A DNA stretch of 64,000 bases. Origin: Pelagomonas calceolata. Its lineage: Eukaryota; Sar; Pelagophyceae; Pelagomonadales; Pelagomonadaceae. A program made the translations under genes and the position numbers. Shown here piece by piece: positions 28,083 to 37,954 of this stretch; positions within the stretch are counted from its first letter, which is position 1, and each line of letters starts with the position of its first letter. The stretch covers positions 620,001 to 684,000 of the forward strand of contig CAKKNE010000001.1 of assembly GCA_918797485.1 (NCBI GenBank), given 5' to 3'. Under the pieces are notes generated by a model. The model made no database searches. It saw only the letters and a list, made by a program, of their open reading frames with translations, and had not been told where the DNA came from.

Positions 28083-29684
28083 ATGCGCCGCCGCGCCGGC
28101 ACGAACGCAAGACGCGCGGTGGCCGAGTGGCGCCTCCGCTGCGGCCGCCGCGCACCTCAGCCATTCGGCAAGCAAACGCGCCTGCAAAATGCGACTGCGC
28201 TATCAAAACGCCGCGCCGCACTAAAAACAGACGTGGTAGAAAGAGCCTTACGGCGCCCAACACCACAACACATTGAGGCCGACCGAGCCAAGCTCTGGCA
28301 CCCCTACGCCGCGACGCCCGGCGCGCCGTGCCTGCCCGTGCGTTCAGCAGAGGGCGTCCGCCTCGAGCTCGAGGACGGGACTCAATTAATAGACGGCATG
28401 TCGAGCTGGTGGGCCGCCGTGCACGGTTATAGGGTCCCCGAGCTCGACCGCGCCGTCGCGGACCAGCTCTCAAGCGTGGCGCACGTGATGTTCGGGGGGC
28501 TCACTCACCGGTTGATCTCGGCGTTTTGAAGTGTTGCGGTGCCTTCACGCCATCGACGCGACTCGTGTCCATCTCACGATGACGTGGGTGGTTTCTTTTT
28601 CGATTTTGAGCCAATTCATTCGTGTCGAGACCGCGATTCGCGCAGGCCGGCCGTCGCGCTCGGCGAGCTGCTGGTGAGGTGCACGCCGCCTGGTTTGGAT
28701 CGTGTGTTCCTGGCGGATTCCGGATCTGTAGCGGTAGAAGTTGCACTGAAGATGGCCGCGCAGTATTGGAGGGGACGCGGGCGGCCGGAGAAATGTAGAT
28801 TTGTGGCGTTAAGGGGCGGCTACCACGGCGACACGCTGGGCGCCATGAGCGTGAGCGACCCGGCGACGGGGCGCCACGAGGCCTTTGCGACGATCCCGCG
28901 TCATCATTTCGTGGCGCGGCCGCCGAGCCGCGGCGCGGACTTTACGAAAGCGATTGAAAGTCTCGCGGAAGTACTGGCAAGAGATGACGTCGCGGCCTTA
29001 ATACTGGAGCCGCTCGTGCAAGGTGCCGGCGGCATGCACTTTTATGATCCCGGTTATTTACAACAAGCACGTCAATTGTGCGACGACCACGACGTCCTAC
29101 TCATCTGCGACGAGATCGCGACGGGGTTTGGGCGGACGGGCCACTGGTTCGCCTGCGACGAGGCCCGCATCGCGCCGGACATTTTGTGCGTCGGCAAAGC
29201 CTTGACGGGCGGCTACGTGACCATGGGCGCGACGCTCGCGACGGAAAAGGTGGCATCCCACGTCTGCGCGGCGCCGCCCGGCTCCCAAGATGATGCATTA
29301 CCGCTCATGCACGGTCCCACGTTCATGGGCAACCCCCTCGCGTGTGCTGTTGCGCTGGCGTCAGTGTCGAAGCTCTTAAAGGGCGGCTGGTGGCGGCGCC
29401 GCGTGCGCGCCATCGAGGGGCAATTGTGCGCGGGGCTGAACCCCTGCGTTGGGCTTGATACGGTGGCTGACGTGCGCGTGAAAGGAGCCATCGGCGTCGT
29501 GGAAATGAAAGCACCCTTGGACGCGGCGAAGGTCGCGGCCGCGTGCCCCGCGCTGGGCGTCTGGCTCCGGCCCTTCGGGACGCGGCTCTACACGATGCCG
29601 CCCTTCGCCTGCACCGCGCGGGACGTCGCGCGGATCTGCGAGGCCGTGTGTTTTGTTGCGGCGAACGCGGGGGACTACCACTAA
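28083..29684 (+). CDS. bioA: Adenosylmethionine-8-amino-7-oxononanoate aminotransferase (biotin synthesis)
   Basis: Exons 28083-28510 and 28646-29684; the intron 28511-28645 splices HVMFGGLTHR-PAVALGELLV in frame. The N-terminus is Arg/Ala rich without acidic residues (residues 1-50), fitting a mitochondrial presequence. The body is a class III PLP transaminase: LIDGMSSWWAAVHGYRVPEL, DSGSVAVEVALKMA, LRGGYHGDTLGAMS, LICDEIATGFGRTGHWFAC, and the PLP lysine in CVGKALTGGYVTMG. GMSSWW and the HGP(T/P)FMGNP pair are typical of BioA rather than other family members. It converts KAPA to DAPA in biotin synthesis. A BioD domain is not fused here, unlike in some plants and fungi. Confidence 0.9.
28511..28645. 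repeat. Introner-like intron of the BioA gene (family B)
   Basis: It contains CACGCCATCGACGCGACTCG and a GTGGGTGGTTTCTTTTTCGA box followed by TTTTGAGCC. The same box occurs, in either orientation, in the DNAJC7-like and dynein introns. No clear TIR or target duplication remains. Confidence 0.6.
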
Positions 29685-29761
29685 TTTATTTGTTTGTTAC
29701 TCACCAGTACATACGTCGCGCGTTGTCGGGCGCGCGAGGGGGCGAACCCCCCCGCGCGCCG

Positions 29762-30637
29762 TCACGAGTGCACGACGTCGGCGAGCTCGAGGACGAGGGT
29801 GTGGCTCCCGTTTCCGAGGGACGCGCCGTGGCGCCCCTGCAGTACCCTCCCGTGCGTGCCGTCCCAGCGGCGGCGGACGCGGGCCTCGCCGTCGACGACG
29901 AGGCGCGACGGCACGCGGCCCACGCCCAGGTCGCGGATCGCCCTTTCATCCAACCAATAGTGCTCGAGGTGGGGCCAGCGCTTCGCCGCCGCCACGGCCC
30001 GGGCCGGCGACGGGTCGACGCAGCAGGCCGCGCACCTTATGGCCTTCTCGGCGAAGCCGTACGCTTGCGACACGCTCGCATCCTCCAACATCGCGGCGAG
30101 CGCGTCGAGCTCGTCGAGCGTCTCGCCCGCCTTGACCCGCGATCACGCGTCGACGGCGACGAGCGGCGGGATCCGCCGCGGGCCGTCCAGCGCGTGGAAT
30201 TCCAGTACCAAACACTGCGTCGGCGGGCGCAGCAGCTCCCAGAGCCTCGTCGTGCCGCCCTGGCCGACGGGGCCCCGCAGCGTCGCGTTCGGGAGCTGCG
30301 CGCTCTTGTCTCGCAGGGGCTTTGGCGGTGGCCGCGGCTTGTTCGTCGCGTCCTCCGGCGTCCCGGTCGGTGGAGGCGGCGGTTCTGGCACCGCCTGCAG
30401 CGCATCTGGCGCGGCCGTCTCGGCCGGCGGCGTCGGCGGCGGCGGCTCGACGGGAGGCGGCGGCGATTGCGAGGGCGGTGGCGCGTCGGTAGGCGGCGGA
30501 GGTGATTGCGGCTCAGCCAGCGGCGGCGGCGCTGAAAGGGCTGCCTCCTCGCGCTTCTGCCGCTGGCGCCGCGCCACCTTCTTCCACGCGCGCAGGCACA
30601 GGGCGACGTCGATGACGAGGCGCAGCTCCTTGGCCAT
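29762..30637 (-). CDS. Thioredoxin-fold-like protein with one in-frame TGA
   Basis: Minus-strand frame from MAKELRLVIDVALCLRAWKK (start 30637), through a Pro-rich linker, to a C-terminal domain. One TGA at 30143-30145 interrupts the otherwise open frame: PPLVAVDA, stop, SRVKAGETLDELDALAAM. Downstream are IRCAACCVDPSPARAV and a thioredoxin-like ending VGRVPSRLVVDGEARV with a probable cis-proline. The frame is the same on both sides, so no frameshift is needed, and a canonical intron would have to be under 35 bp. Explanations are selenocysteine (TGA), a nonsense mutation or assembly error (TGG Trp is one base away), or tiny-intron splicing. No SECIS-like element was evident in the 60 bp before the next gene. 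The start at 30754 is possible but lies close to the promoter motif. Confidence 0.5.
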
Positions 30638-30781
30638 GGCACTACCTACACTGGCAGTCAAGCATGGATGCGGCAGCGTGCTTAGTCCATGGGGCCTGGC
30701 CCAGGTTCTACTCAAGTTGGGGCAGCCAACGACTCCCGCTCTGTCGGCCAGCAACGGATTCGAGTTGGATTATTTTTTCAG

Positions 30782-30801
30782 GCTAGCGTGACATACTAGG
30801 C
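30782..30801. promoter_or_regulatory. Palindromic CTAG-arm motif, copy 8
   Basis: GCTAG and CTAGG arms with centre CGTGACATA, between the divergent TGA-containing gene (145 bp) and the 31016 gene (215 bp). Confidence 0.45.
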
Positions 30802-31015
30802 ATCTCGATGCACGCCTTTTTTTGGCGCATCCAAGCGCGTTGAGGCTCGTCGCGACGGCTAACTTTGTTCTGTGCTTGTTTTCTCGATCTCTGCGCGCTG
30901 TGCTCCGCCTTCGTCGTGAGGCCGTCGCCTAACAGCCAACAAAAAGCTCTTGGATCTTTGGGCTGCAGCACGCGCGCGGAAAGGACGCGCGCGGCTGGAC
31001 AAAAGGAACAAAGCC

Positions 31016-31876
31016 ATGCGGCGCTCTCTAGCCGTGCTGGCGCTCTGCGTCGTCGAAGCGCTCCGACCGTCTCCACCATTGACGCGCCGCCAAAGCACGA
31101 ACAGCCCGGACCTAGAAGAAGAAGCCCGCATCCGCGCGAAGCTCGAGGACCACGCGGCCCAGCAGCGCGGCCGCCACGCGAAGAAAAAACTAAGCCCGGC
31201 AGCCCAGCGCCGCCGGGCGAAGCGCGGCGCGTCCTTCGAGGCGGCCCAAGATATTGGAAGAGAACTCGCCGAGCAATTGAGGGATAAGAAAACGTTGGAT
31301 AATGAGGCAAGGGAGCTGCTCCAGGATTTAGTATCGACGACGTCGGGCGCGCGCGGCTGGTTCGTGTCCCTGCTCACGGACGACGACCTCGCGCAACTGT
31401 TCGTGCCACCGATCGATGATGCTTTGTTAGAACCCATCGCCGCGCGGCCCGAGCCGAACTTGCGGTTATGTGTGATGAACGTGGCCATGAGCGCGGCGAC
31501 GGCGGTGGCGCACGAGCGCGACGGGCATCGGGACCTGGCCGCGGCGTCGCGGGCGACGTCGTTACGATCGGCGGCTTTGTGTACCGCGCTTTTGGAAAGA
31601 GACATGATGGCGGGTCTGGCCGAGGCGCTGCGCGCGTTGTACGAGGCCGCGGCGCCGCGCGACGACGACTTGGGGGAGCTGGGCGAGATTCTCGGGCTGT
31701 CGTCGGACGCGGCGCCGTCTCACGTGGACGAGGACTGGGCCGCGTTCCTCGACAAGTGGCGCTACGGCCCGGACCAGCGCGCGGCGATCCGGCGGACGTT
31801 GTATGAGAACTGGGCGCCGATCGTCCGGAGGGAGGTCTCCTCGGTCGCCGCCGCCCCTGAGGACGAGCCTGAGTAA
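31016..31876 (+). CDS. Conserved hypothetical protein, probably plastid targeted
   Basis: A 286-residue protein with a signal-type leader (MRRSLAVLALCVVEALRP, Ala-Leu context) and a charged, Lys/Arg-rich helix (residues 35-75). A compact helical region follows: SGARGWFVSLLTDDDLAQLF, VPPIDDALLEPIAARPEPNL, RLCVMNVAMSAATAVAHERD. The last part seems familiar from other algal genomes with complex plastids, but no named family is recognised. Function is unknown. The start at 31016 is chosen for the leader; the frame is open upstream to 30950. Confidence 0.68.
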   Translation: MRRSLAVLALCVVEALRPSPPLTRRQSTNSPDLEEEARIRAKLEDHAAQQRGRHAKKKLSPAAQRRRAKRGASFEAAQDIGRELAEQLRDKKTLDNEARELLQDLVSTTSGARGWFVSLLTDDDLAQLFVPPIDDALLEPIAARPEPNLRLCVMNVAMSAATAVAHERDGHRDLAAASRATSLRSAALCTALLERDMMAGLAEALRALYEAAAPRDDDLGELGEILGLSSDAAPSHVDEDWAAFLDKWRYGPDQRAAIRRTLYENWAPIVRREVSSVAAAPEDEPE

Positions 31877-31948
31877 CAACTACTCCATAGATCGAGGACG
31901 GAGGACACGCAATGGCCCACATCACAGCGCTATGGCATGGAGTACAGA

Positions 31949-33517
31949 CTACTTGATATTATCCCCCTCCGGCGGCGCGCCGCGGGGTGGGTTTCTGAAA
32001 CTACTGTCATCCAGCGTGTCCGAGCCCGGGAAGTGGAGGACGCCGCCCCGCGGCGGTTTTTTGTCAGGAATCTCCAGTTCTCGGCGCCCGAAGGTGATGG
32101 CCGCAAGAGCGCCGTCTTCGCGGGCCACGTCCGCGTCGAGCTCGGTCCTCCCGGGCCGCCAGACCGTCGGCGCCGCCGCCGGGCGCGCGATGTCCGGAGA
32201 GGCCCAGACCGACTTTTTCGTAGGAGCCGCCTCCTCCTCCACGGGATCTACTTCATCAGAAGCGAAGAAGGGGTTCCTTTCCCCGACGTCGCCGAAGGCC
32301 CAGTCGAGGTCGTGCGACACTTCGGGCGGCGTCTCATTCACAAAACCTTGGATCCGCTGGACGTGCGCGTGCCACCTGACAGCTCTTCGCGTCAATGCCG
32401 ACGCCTCGTCATCCCTCCCTTCCTCCAGGTATCTTTCAGCTAGATAGAGCGCGGCCTCGGGCTCGAACAGAACTAAATCACGCTGCTTTGCGATCTCATA
32501 CGCTTGTTTTTCGTCGCCGTGCTCTAAATACAAATTCATGCGTTCCAGTTGGATGCGCCGCCAGCAGTCGTCAAAATCGTTTTTTACAGAATGCTTCTCG
32601 ATGGCTTGTAAAGCGCGATCCAAATATGAGTGAATAATCTGCAACGCGCGGGCCTTCCGTCTTTTTCTGTATTGGGTCCCCGGCGCCGCGATGGCGGCAG
32701 CGAGCTCCTTCTGAGCGACTGCAACCATCGGATCCACAAAAGCCGCGGGCGCCGGCGCCGGCGCCCGTCCCAATCCAAGCCGCGACAGGGCCTTCGCGGC
32801 CGACGCGAAGCTTGGTCTTTTCTTCCGCGGCGCGTCTCCCAATGACACGGGGCGTTCGTCCAAGGATTCGTCCTTCCTGGAACCGAAGCTCCCGAAGGTC
32901 CGCATCTTCGTCCTCACGGAACTCAGTCTTTCCCTCATACTTGGCGGTCGTTCTTCGTCCAGCCACGCCGCCGCCGGCCAGTTTTGCGCCTCGTCGCGCC
33001 GCATGCGACAGAGCGAGACCTGGGCCATGCGAAATAGCGCGTCGGGGTCCTCGCGGAAGGGCGCCTTGCGATCGTACTGGTCCGTGAGCGGCTCGAGTAA
33101 TGCTGCCGCGCCCTCATAATCGTTCTGCGCGAGGCATAGCAAAGCTTCGTTGTAGAGTCGCCACTTCTCGGCCGTCCGCTTGGTCGTGTGCGGTCTACAA
33201 GATTTGACCCACTTGGCGTCGCCGGGTATCGAGGGCGCGGGCGCCTCCGCGGTGCTGGGGCGCCTCCGCGTCGGCGCGATCGGCTCCGGCTCGGGGCTCT
33301 GCGGCCTCGAGGGCGCGGCGTCGTCCGGACCCGGCGCGGGGCTCCGGACGCCAGTCAAGTGATCTGATGAAGGCGGCCGGTCCGCGGTGGGCGGCCGCCG
33401 CCAGACGTCCGCGCCGCCCGCCTCTTGGTATACGTCCAGGATCGCCTCGTCGTCGCGGAGCGCCGCGGCGATCGCCGCGTCGTCGGCGACGTAGGCGTCG
33501 CGGTCCTCGGCCTGCAT
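31949..33517 (-). CDS. TPR-like hypothetical protein
   Basis: 522 residues from the Met at 33517 (MQAEDRDAYVADD); an ATG at 33622 would add 35 residues of low-complexity sequence. A disordered Pro/Ser/Arg region occupies residues 50-115. Helical repeats follow: RLYNEALLCLAQNDYEGAAA, then DALFRMAQVSLCRMRRDEAQ, DDCWRRIQLERMNLYLEHGD, and EAALYLAERYLEEGRDDEAS. These are degenerate TPRs. The C-terminal 120 residues are acidic and disordered. There is no catalytic motif; a scaffold role is inferred. Confidence 0.66.
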   Translation of the reverse strand: MQAEDRDAYVADDAAIAAALRDDEAILDVYQEAGGADVWRRPPTADRPPSSDHLTGVRSPAPGPDDAAPSRPQSPEPEPIAPTRRRPSTAEAPAPSIPGDAKWVKSCRPHTTKRTAEKWRLYNEALLCLAQNDYEGAAALLEPLTDQYDRKAPFREDPDALFRMAQVSLCRMRRDEAQNWPAAAWLDEERPPSMRERLSSVRTKMRTFGSFGSRKDESLDERPVSLGDAPRKKRPSFASAAKALSRLGLGRAPAPAPAAFVDPMVAVAQKELAAAIAAPGTQYRKRRKARALQIIHSYLDRALQAIEKHSVKNDFDDCWRRIQLERMNLYLEHGDEKQAYEIAKQRDLVLFEPEAALYLAERYLEEGRDDEASALTRRAVRWHAHVQRIQGFVNETPPEVSHDLDWAFGDVGERNPFFASDEVDPVEEEAAPTKKSVWASPDIARPAAAPTVWRPGRTELDADVAREDGALAAITFGRRELEIPDKKPPRGGVLHFPGSDTLDDSSFRNPPRGAPPEGDNIK

Positions 33518-33733
33518 CTTGGTTCGCCGCCGTCGAGCAGGCGTCACGGAGGTCGCGCCGACGGCGTGTCGGCGTGGGGCTGCCAAACAAGCCCAAACAG
33601 GTGGGGGAGTGTGGTCACTCACCTCGCCATGCTGCGGCGCATAGATCGGGCAGCCGGGAGGACGTTTGCAGCGTAATGTGCGCCACGCCTGGGCCCCAGC
33701 CGGATTGTGGACTGCCCACGCCGCTGTGCATGT

Positions 33734-33753
33734 GCTAGCGTCGACACTCTAGG
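33734..33753. promoter_or_regulatory. Palindromic CTAG-arm motif, copy 9
   Basis: GCTAG and CTAGG arms with centre CGTCGACACT, between the divergent TPR-like (217 bp) and EF-hand (140 bp) genes. Confidence 0.48.
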
Positions 33754-33892
33754 AAACCGGCAAACGTTGGGCAGCCTCCGGCAGCCTGTAGCGGCTGCCC
33801 TCCCACACAAGAAGTCGGTCTCCGTGCCTCAAGGGCTCGTCGCGGCCAGGCGCCTATCGTCGTCACGAAGGCAGCCCGAAGACATCAGCGTC

Positions 33893-36592
33893 ATGGCCAG
33901 CACCGCCCACACGGTAGAGAACGCCTGCCGCGTCGTCCGCGCGGACTTGGACGCGCGGCAGGAGGATTTGAGGACCTTGAGGGAAAGATGTGAAAGGGCC
34001 TTCGCCTACTGCGACAACAACGGCCGCGCCGACGCGGAGGCTTTGGAAATCTGGTGCGGCGCCGTGGGCGTCACTTTGGATTCGACGCTCGCGGCCAAGG
34101 CGCGCATCGCACCTATTATAGAGGCGGCCGCTTCCCTAAGAGTATTGCGGGGCCAGCCGCAGGAGCGGGGCGTGACCTTTGATGAATTAGCCGAGTTGGT
34201 ATTGGTGAAGGAGGCGCGCGACGTCGAGCCTCTCGTCCAGCGCGCCAGGGCGTTCTTCGCCGAGAAATGTGACGACGGCCAGGCCGTCATAGCGTGGTTC
34301 CAGGCCAAGGGCTGCGGCGACGAAGTCACGAGGACGGACGCGAGCGCTTGCTTACTAGATCTCGAAGAGCTCCCCATGTCGAGCCTGGGCGCTTTGATTC
34401 TCGCGGAGCGCCTCGATATCAATAGAGATGGCATCATCGATGAGAAGGACGCCCTGGCTTGGCTCGTCGTGCCGAGGAAACACGAGGAGTTGAGGGAGCA
34501 ATTGCAGCGCTGGTGCGTCGCGAGTCACCAATCCCAACCAAAGGTGTGCTTCGACGCCCTGGACCGGAGGGGCCGGGGATTGGCCTCGAGAAGGGACCTC
34601 GAGAAGGTTTTATGTGCGAAGAAATTCTTCGAGCGGGCTTTTACGAGAACAGAGCTCGACGTCGTCCTCACGCAGCTAGACGCGGACGGCAGCGGCTGCG
34701 TCGATGTAAACGAGTTCACGACGTGGCTGTCGCAGGGGCGGAGCGACTTCGTGGACGAAGAAGCAGTTACGGGTGGCGAGGAAGATTCTACCTCATTGTT
34801 CCAGGCCGCGGCGCAGCAATTGCGGGCGGCGCTGCTGGAACGGTGTGGACTCACAGGAGGCATTGGGTCGGCGGACGACTACGGCAAGGCCCAGGAGGCG
34901 CTGGCAGATGAATTCCGGAAGGTCGACACAGATCAATCGGGTGTTGTAGATGAGAGCGAGTTTGGGGCGTTAATCGCGTCGATCGTCGACGTCGTCGATG
35001 CGGATCAATTGAGCGTGGGCGAGACGGACGTCATGGTCTCGGTCGAGGCTGACGAGAGGACGTGGGAAGGCTTGGGATGCGAGCTCCTCGAGTCGTGCGA
35101 AGGGTTACGGACGCTGTCGCTGAAGAGTAGTCGAGTGGAGGGGTTGAGAGCTGGTGACATCATAAAAAGTATCTGTGGCCAGTCGGTGAACGAGATGGCC
35201 GCGACTTTAGATTCGGAATTTGTGGAGAACAATCCTCTGGATGCATTAACGAAGCGTGCACAGTTCGCTCTACAGACCGGTCCTCTGGTCTCGCTGGTCG
35301 TGTCGAGGAAGTCTCTCTACAAACTCGCGAAGAGGCACGTCGCGGCGTTGTGGCGGGCCGTCGACGCGGACGCGTCCGGTTCTGTTGAAAGGGAGGAGGT
35401 CGAGCGCTTCGTTTTAGATGACGCGCCGGAGGCCGGGGAGCACGAGTTCGCTGTGGTGTTGGAAGCGTTAAGAGAGGCGGCTCGGAAGACGTTCGATCCC
35501 TCTGATACCTTGGCGCCGGTGGCCCAGGCCTTCCGGAGTGTGGCGCGGTTGACCGAGAGACCCTTTGTTGGAGACAGCCCGCACTCATTACCGACGCACG
35601 TGTTGGGCGTCTGGGCGCGGCAGGTATCGAATTGTTCTAGAAGGCAGGGCACTTTATTTCAAGAAAGATTAGATCGCAACTGTGATGGTGTGGTCAGTAG
35701 GTCGGAGTTCGGGGCGTGGCTCTATCCTACGAGACCAATAGACAAGCTCAAGGAGCTGATCTGCGACGTTGTTGATAGGCACTTCCAGGGCAAAATGGCC
35801 AAGCTGTGGGCTCGAATGCTACCACAAAACCCCAACGGGTCCATACAACGAGAACACCTCCAATCTAAGTTGAGACAGGCTGGTTTAGGATATGTGGGGC
35901 CGGGCGAGGTCGATTGCATCCTAGAAGCGACCGGGGATAAAAAGTCGCTGCGGTTTTTTAGGTTGTGCGCCTTTTGCGGGCGGGAGCCCGAGCGGCTGCC
36001 GCCGCCGTCTCCCGTCAAAAAGAGGAAGAAGCGCGTCTCAATGCCGCGCCCGGCGACGGCGCCGCCTCGGATACAACGCAAGGCTGTAGTCAAACCGCCG
36101 CCGCCGCCACCGGATGACAATGAAGACGCCAGCGACGCCGACGTCGACGAGCAAATGGACAAGGTCGCTTTGACGGCGTTACAAGCGAGATTTCGCGCCG
36201 CGCCGTGCAGGGGCACCCTCGACGCGTTGCGAAGTCGAGACGCGGCCGTGCTCGAGCTGGAGGAGGCCTACGCGCGCGAGGCCGCGCTTAAAGTGGACGT
36301 GGCCCACGCGAAGGCGCTGGTGCGCAAGGCCGTCGCCGCGGCGCTGCGAAAGGCCGAGGCCGAGCGCGTTGACGTTGAGAAGGCGCGAGACGAGGAAAAC
36401 AAAAAACTGGCCCTCGAGAACAAGAAGCTCCTTCAACAAGTCGAGAAGCTGAAAACGCAGCTCCGGGCTGCGGTGGTTGCGAAGCAGCACGCGGTCCACG
36501 AGGCCGAGCTCAAGGTGACGGACCACTTCCGGAAGAAGCTGGCGGCGGCGGCGAAGAATGAGAAGAGGGACCCGCTTAAGACAGTATCATGA
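33893..36592 (+). CDS. Large multi-EF-hand protein with PDZ-like segment and C-terminal coiled coil
   Basis: 899 residues from the Met at 33893 (MASTAHTVENACRVV); the upstream extension to 33707 is poor. At least five EF-hand loops are visible: DINRDGIIDEKD, DADGSGCVDVNE, DTDQSGVVDESE, DADASGSVEREE, and DRNCDGVVSRSE. Most keep acidic residues at positions 1, 3 or 5, and 12. A segment around GLRTLSLKSSRVEGLRAGDI and IKSICGQSVNEM has the look of a PDZ fold. The final 150 residues are a charged coiled coil (ENKKLALENKKLLQQVEKL). The architecture resembles EFCAB6-type or flagellar calcium-binding proteins; a calcium-sensing cytoskeletal role is inferred. The frame is intronless. Confidence 0.82.
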   Translation: MASTAHTVENACRVVRADLDARQEDLRTLRERCERAFAYCDNNGRADAEALEIWCGAVGVTLDSTLAAKARIAPIIEAAASLRVLRGQPQERGVTFDELAELVLVKEARDVEPLVQRARAFFAEKCDDGQAVIAWFQAKGCGDEVTRTDASACLLDLEELPMSSLGALILAERLDINRDGIIDEKDALAWLVVPRKHEELREQLQRWCVASHQSQPKVCFDALDRRGRGLASRRDLEKVLCAKKFFERAFTRTELDVVLTQLDADGSGCVDVNEFTTWLSQGRSDFVDEEAVTGGEEDSTSLFQAAAQQLRAALLERCGLTGGIGSADDYGKAQEALADEFRKVDTDQSGVVDESEFGALIASIVDVVDADQLSVGETDVMVSVEADERTWEGLGCELLESCEGLRTLSLKSSRVEGLRAGDIIKSICGQSVNEMAATLDSEFVENNPLDALTKRAQFALQTGPLVSLVVSRKSLYKLAKRHVAALWRAVDADASGSVEREEVERFVLDDAPEAGEHEFAVVLEALREAARKTFDPSDTLAPVAQAFRSVARLTERPFVGDSPHSLPTHVLGVWARQVSNCSRRQGTLFQERLDRNCDGVVSRSEFGAWLYPTRPIDKLKELICDVVDRHFQGKMAKLWARMLPQNPNGSIQREHLQSKLRQAGLGYVGPGEVDCILEATGDKKSLRFFRLCAFCGREPERLPPPSPVKKRKKRVSMPRPATAPPRIQRKAVVKPPPPPPDDNEDASDADVDEQMDKVALTALQARFRAAPCRGTLDALRSRDAAVLELEEAYAREAALKVDVAHAKALVRKAVAAALRKAEAERVDVEKARDEENKKLALENKKLLQQVEKLKTQLRAAVVAKQHAVHEAELKVTDHFRKKLAAAAKNEKRDPLKTVS

Positions 36593-36916
36593 GGTTAGCC
36601 ACGCGGTGCCCCAGTCCTGTTGCGTTTAGACCACGCCTCTCGAGCCGCTGACGCGTACTTTGACGCATCTAGGTTGCGACGTAAATTCGGGTTTACTCCA
36701 TTTCTCGGAGCGGAGGGGTCGTGCCAGTTGTCTACTCGACAGCCTGAGCTCCCGAGCCGAGGATGGCACCTCCGAAAAAAGAAAATGGCCGGCGCCATAC
36801 CGTCGAACTTGGGGGACGAAGTCGAGGGGTCCGACCCGCTAAGACAGATCATAAATAAATAAATAAATAAATAAATTAAGGTCATAAAGTTAGGCACACG
36901 GCATACAAATATCGGG
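36593..36916. other. Gap between convergent genes with an (AAAT)n repeat
   Basis: AAATAAATAAAT repeats occupy about 36851-36876. No gene is supported. Confidence 0.6.
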
Positions 36917-37339
36917 TCACGAGTCGAGGTTGCGCGGCGAAGGGTCCGTCGAGAGGCGCCCCCGCGGCGCCTTCCGCGGCGGCGGTGGTGGCTCCTTCGG
37001 CGTTTCTGGGGGTGGCGGCGGCGGCCCGCGCCGCTGGATGCGCTCCAGGTGCAAATTGCGCAGCACCGAGTTGATCTGCCGGAAGTCGGGGTCGGCCTCG
37101 TCGTCGTCCGGTCCTATTGATCGTCGCGGCGTGAGCGCGCGCGTCTCCATGGAAGGCGACGGCGACGGCGACGAGGGCGACTCCTCCTCCATCGACGAGA
37201 CCCGTAACCTCTTCACGCCGCGGTCGAGGCGCGCCTCGAGCGTCTCGGAGCGCGAGCGCTTGCCCGTCGCCGTCGAGCCGGTCTCGCTGAGGTCCTCGTC
37301 GTCGGCGTCGGGCAGGGGCGGGGGGTACTGGCGGTCCAT
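36917..37339 (-). CDS. Small acidic/basic hypothetical protein
   Basis: 140 residues from the Met at 37339 (MDRQYPPPLPDADDEDLSE). Low-complexity and probably disordered: an acidic start, a basic KRSRSETLEARLDRGVKRLR, a Ser/Pro run, and a short predicted helix FRQINSVLRNLHLERIQRR that is the only candidate conserved motif. A Pro-rich end follows. The basic cluster could be a nuclear localisation signal. No family is recognised. Confidence 0.55.
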   Translation of the reverse strand: MDRQYPPPLPDADDEDLSETGSTATGKRSRSETLEARLDRGVKRLRVSSMEEESPSSPSPSPSMETRALTPRRSIGPDDDEADPDFRQINSVLRNLHLERIQRRGPPPPPPETPKEPPPPPRKAPRGRLSTDPSPRNLDS

Positions 37340-37602
37340 TGTGTCGCTCTGGTTCGTTTGCGTGTGTGCGCAGTCGTGCGCTGCTACGCTGGTAGGGCTG
37401 GCGGCGACGCCGCGGCGGCTGGCGCGGCGCTGACCCAAGATGACTCTTGCAGTGGGATTGGTCCCTGCGACGCGTGGGCGCGCAGCGCTCGAGCCGGCCG
37501 GACAGCTGGTGCGCTGGAAGCCGTAAGGACGAGAAACGTTCCCCGCGCAATCGCTGCGGCTCCAGACGCTGTAATTTTGGCAATCAAGCCGAACCTGGAC
37601 TT

Positions 37603-37625
37603 GCTAGTGTCTTACAGCCGCTAGC
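37603..37625. promoter_or_regulatory. Palindromic CTAG-arm motif, copy 10
   Basis: GCTAG and CTAGC arms with centre TGTCTTACAGCCG, between the divergent small hypothetical (264 bp) and bystin (330 bp) genes. Confidence 0.6.
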
Positions 37626-37954
37626 TCGGTAGTCACGGCCGGATTTCTACCGGCGACGCGTTCTAATCGGTGCTCTACGGCGTCTCGTGGCGCCAGCGTT
37701 GTCCGGACGCCAAAGAGCAGCATTCAGTGATAAATTGCCATTGCGAGCCTCGTACGCGACGCAAACTTATCACTGGACAGCGCACGTTGCGGCATAGCAC
37801 CGCCGGACATCCCGGCACGCGCCCTGCAAGCAAGCTCGGTTGAAAAAGGCTCTCCTGGCGTGAACAACGCGTTGCTGTGCAGAGCAGTGCAAAACGCATA
37901 AATACTCGTAGAGTTACAAACGCGTGCCGTGAACGAGCGCAGCGCATCGCAGCC

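Noticed and set aside
30039-30791. 250-residue plus-strand Gly/Ser-rich open frame
   Set aside because: Antisense shadow of the Pro-rich linker of the minus-strand gene; Gly and Ser codons arise from reversed Pro/Ala codons.
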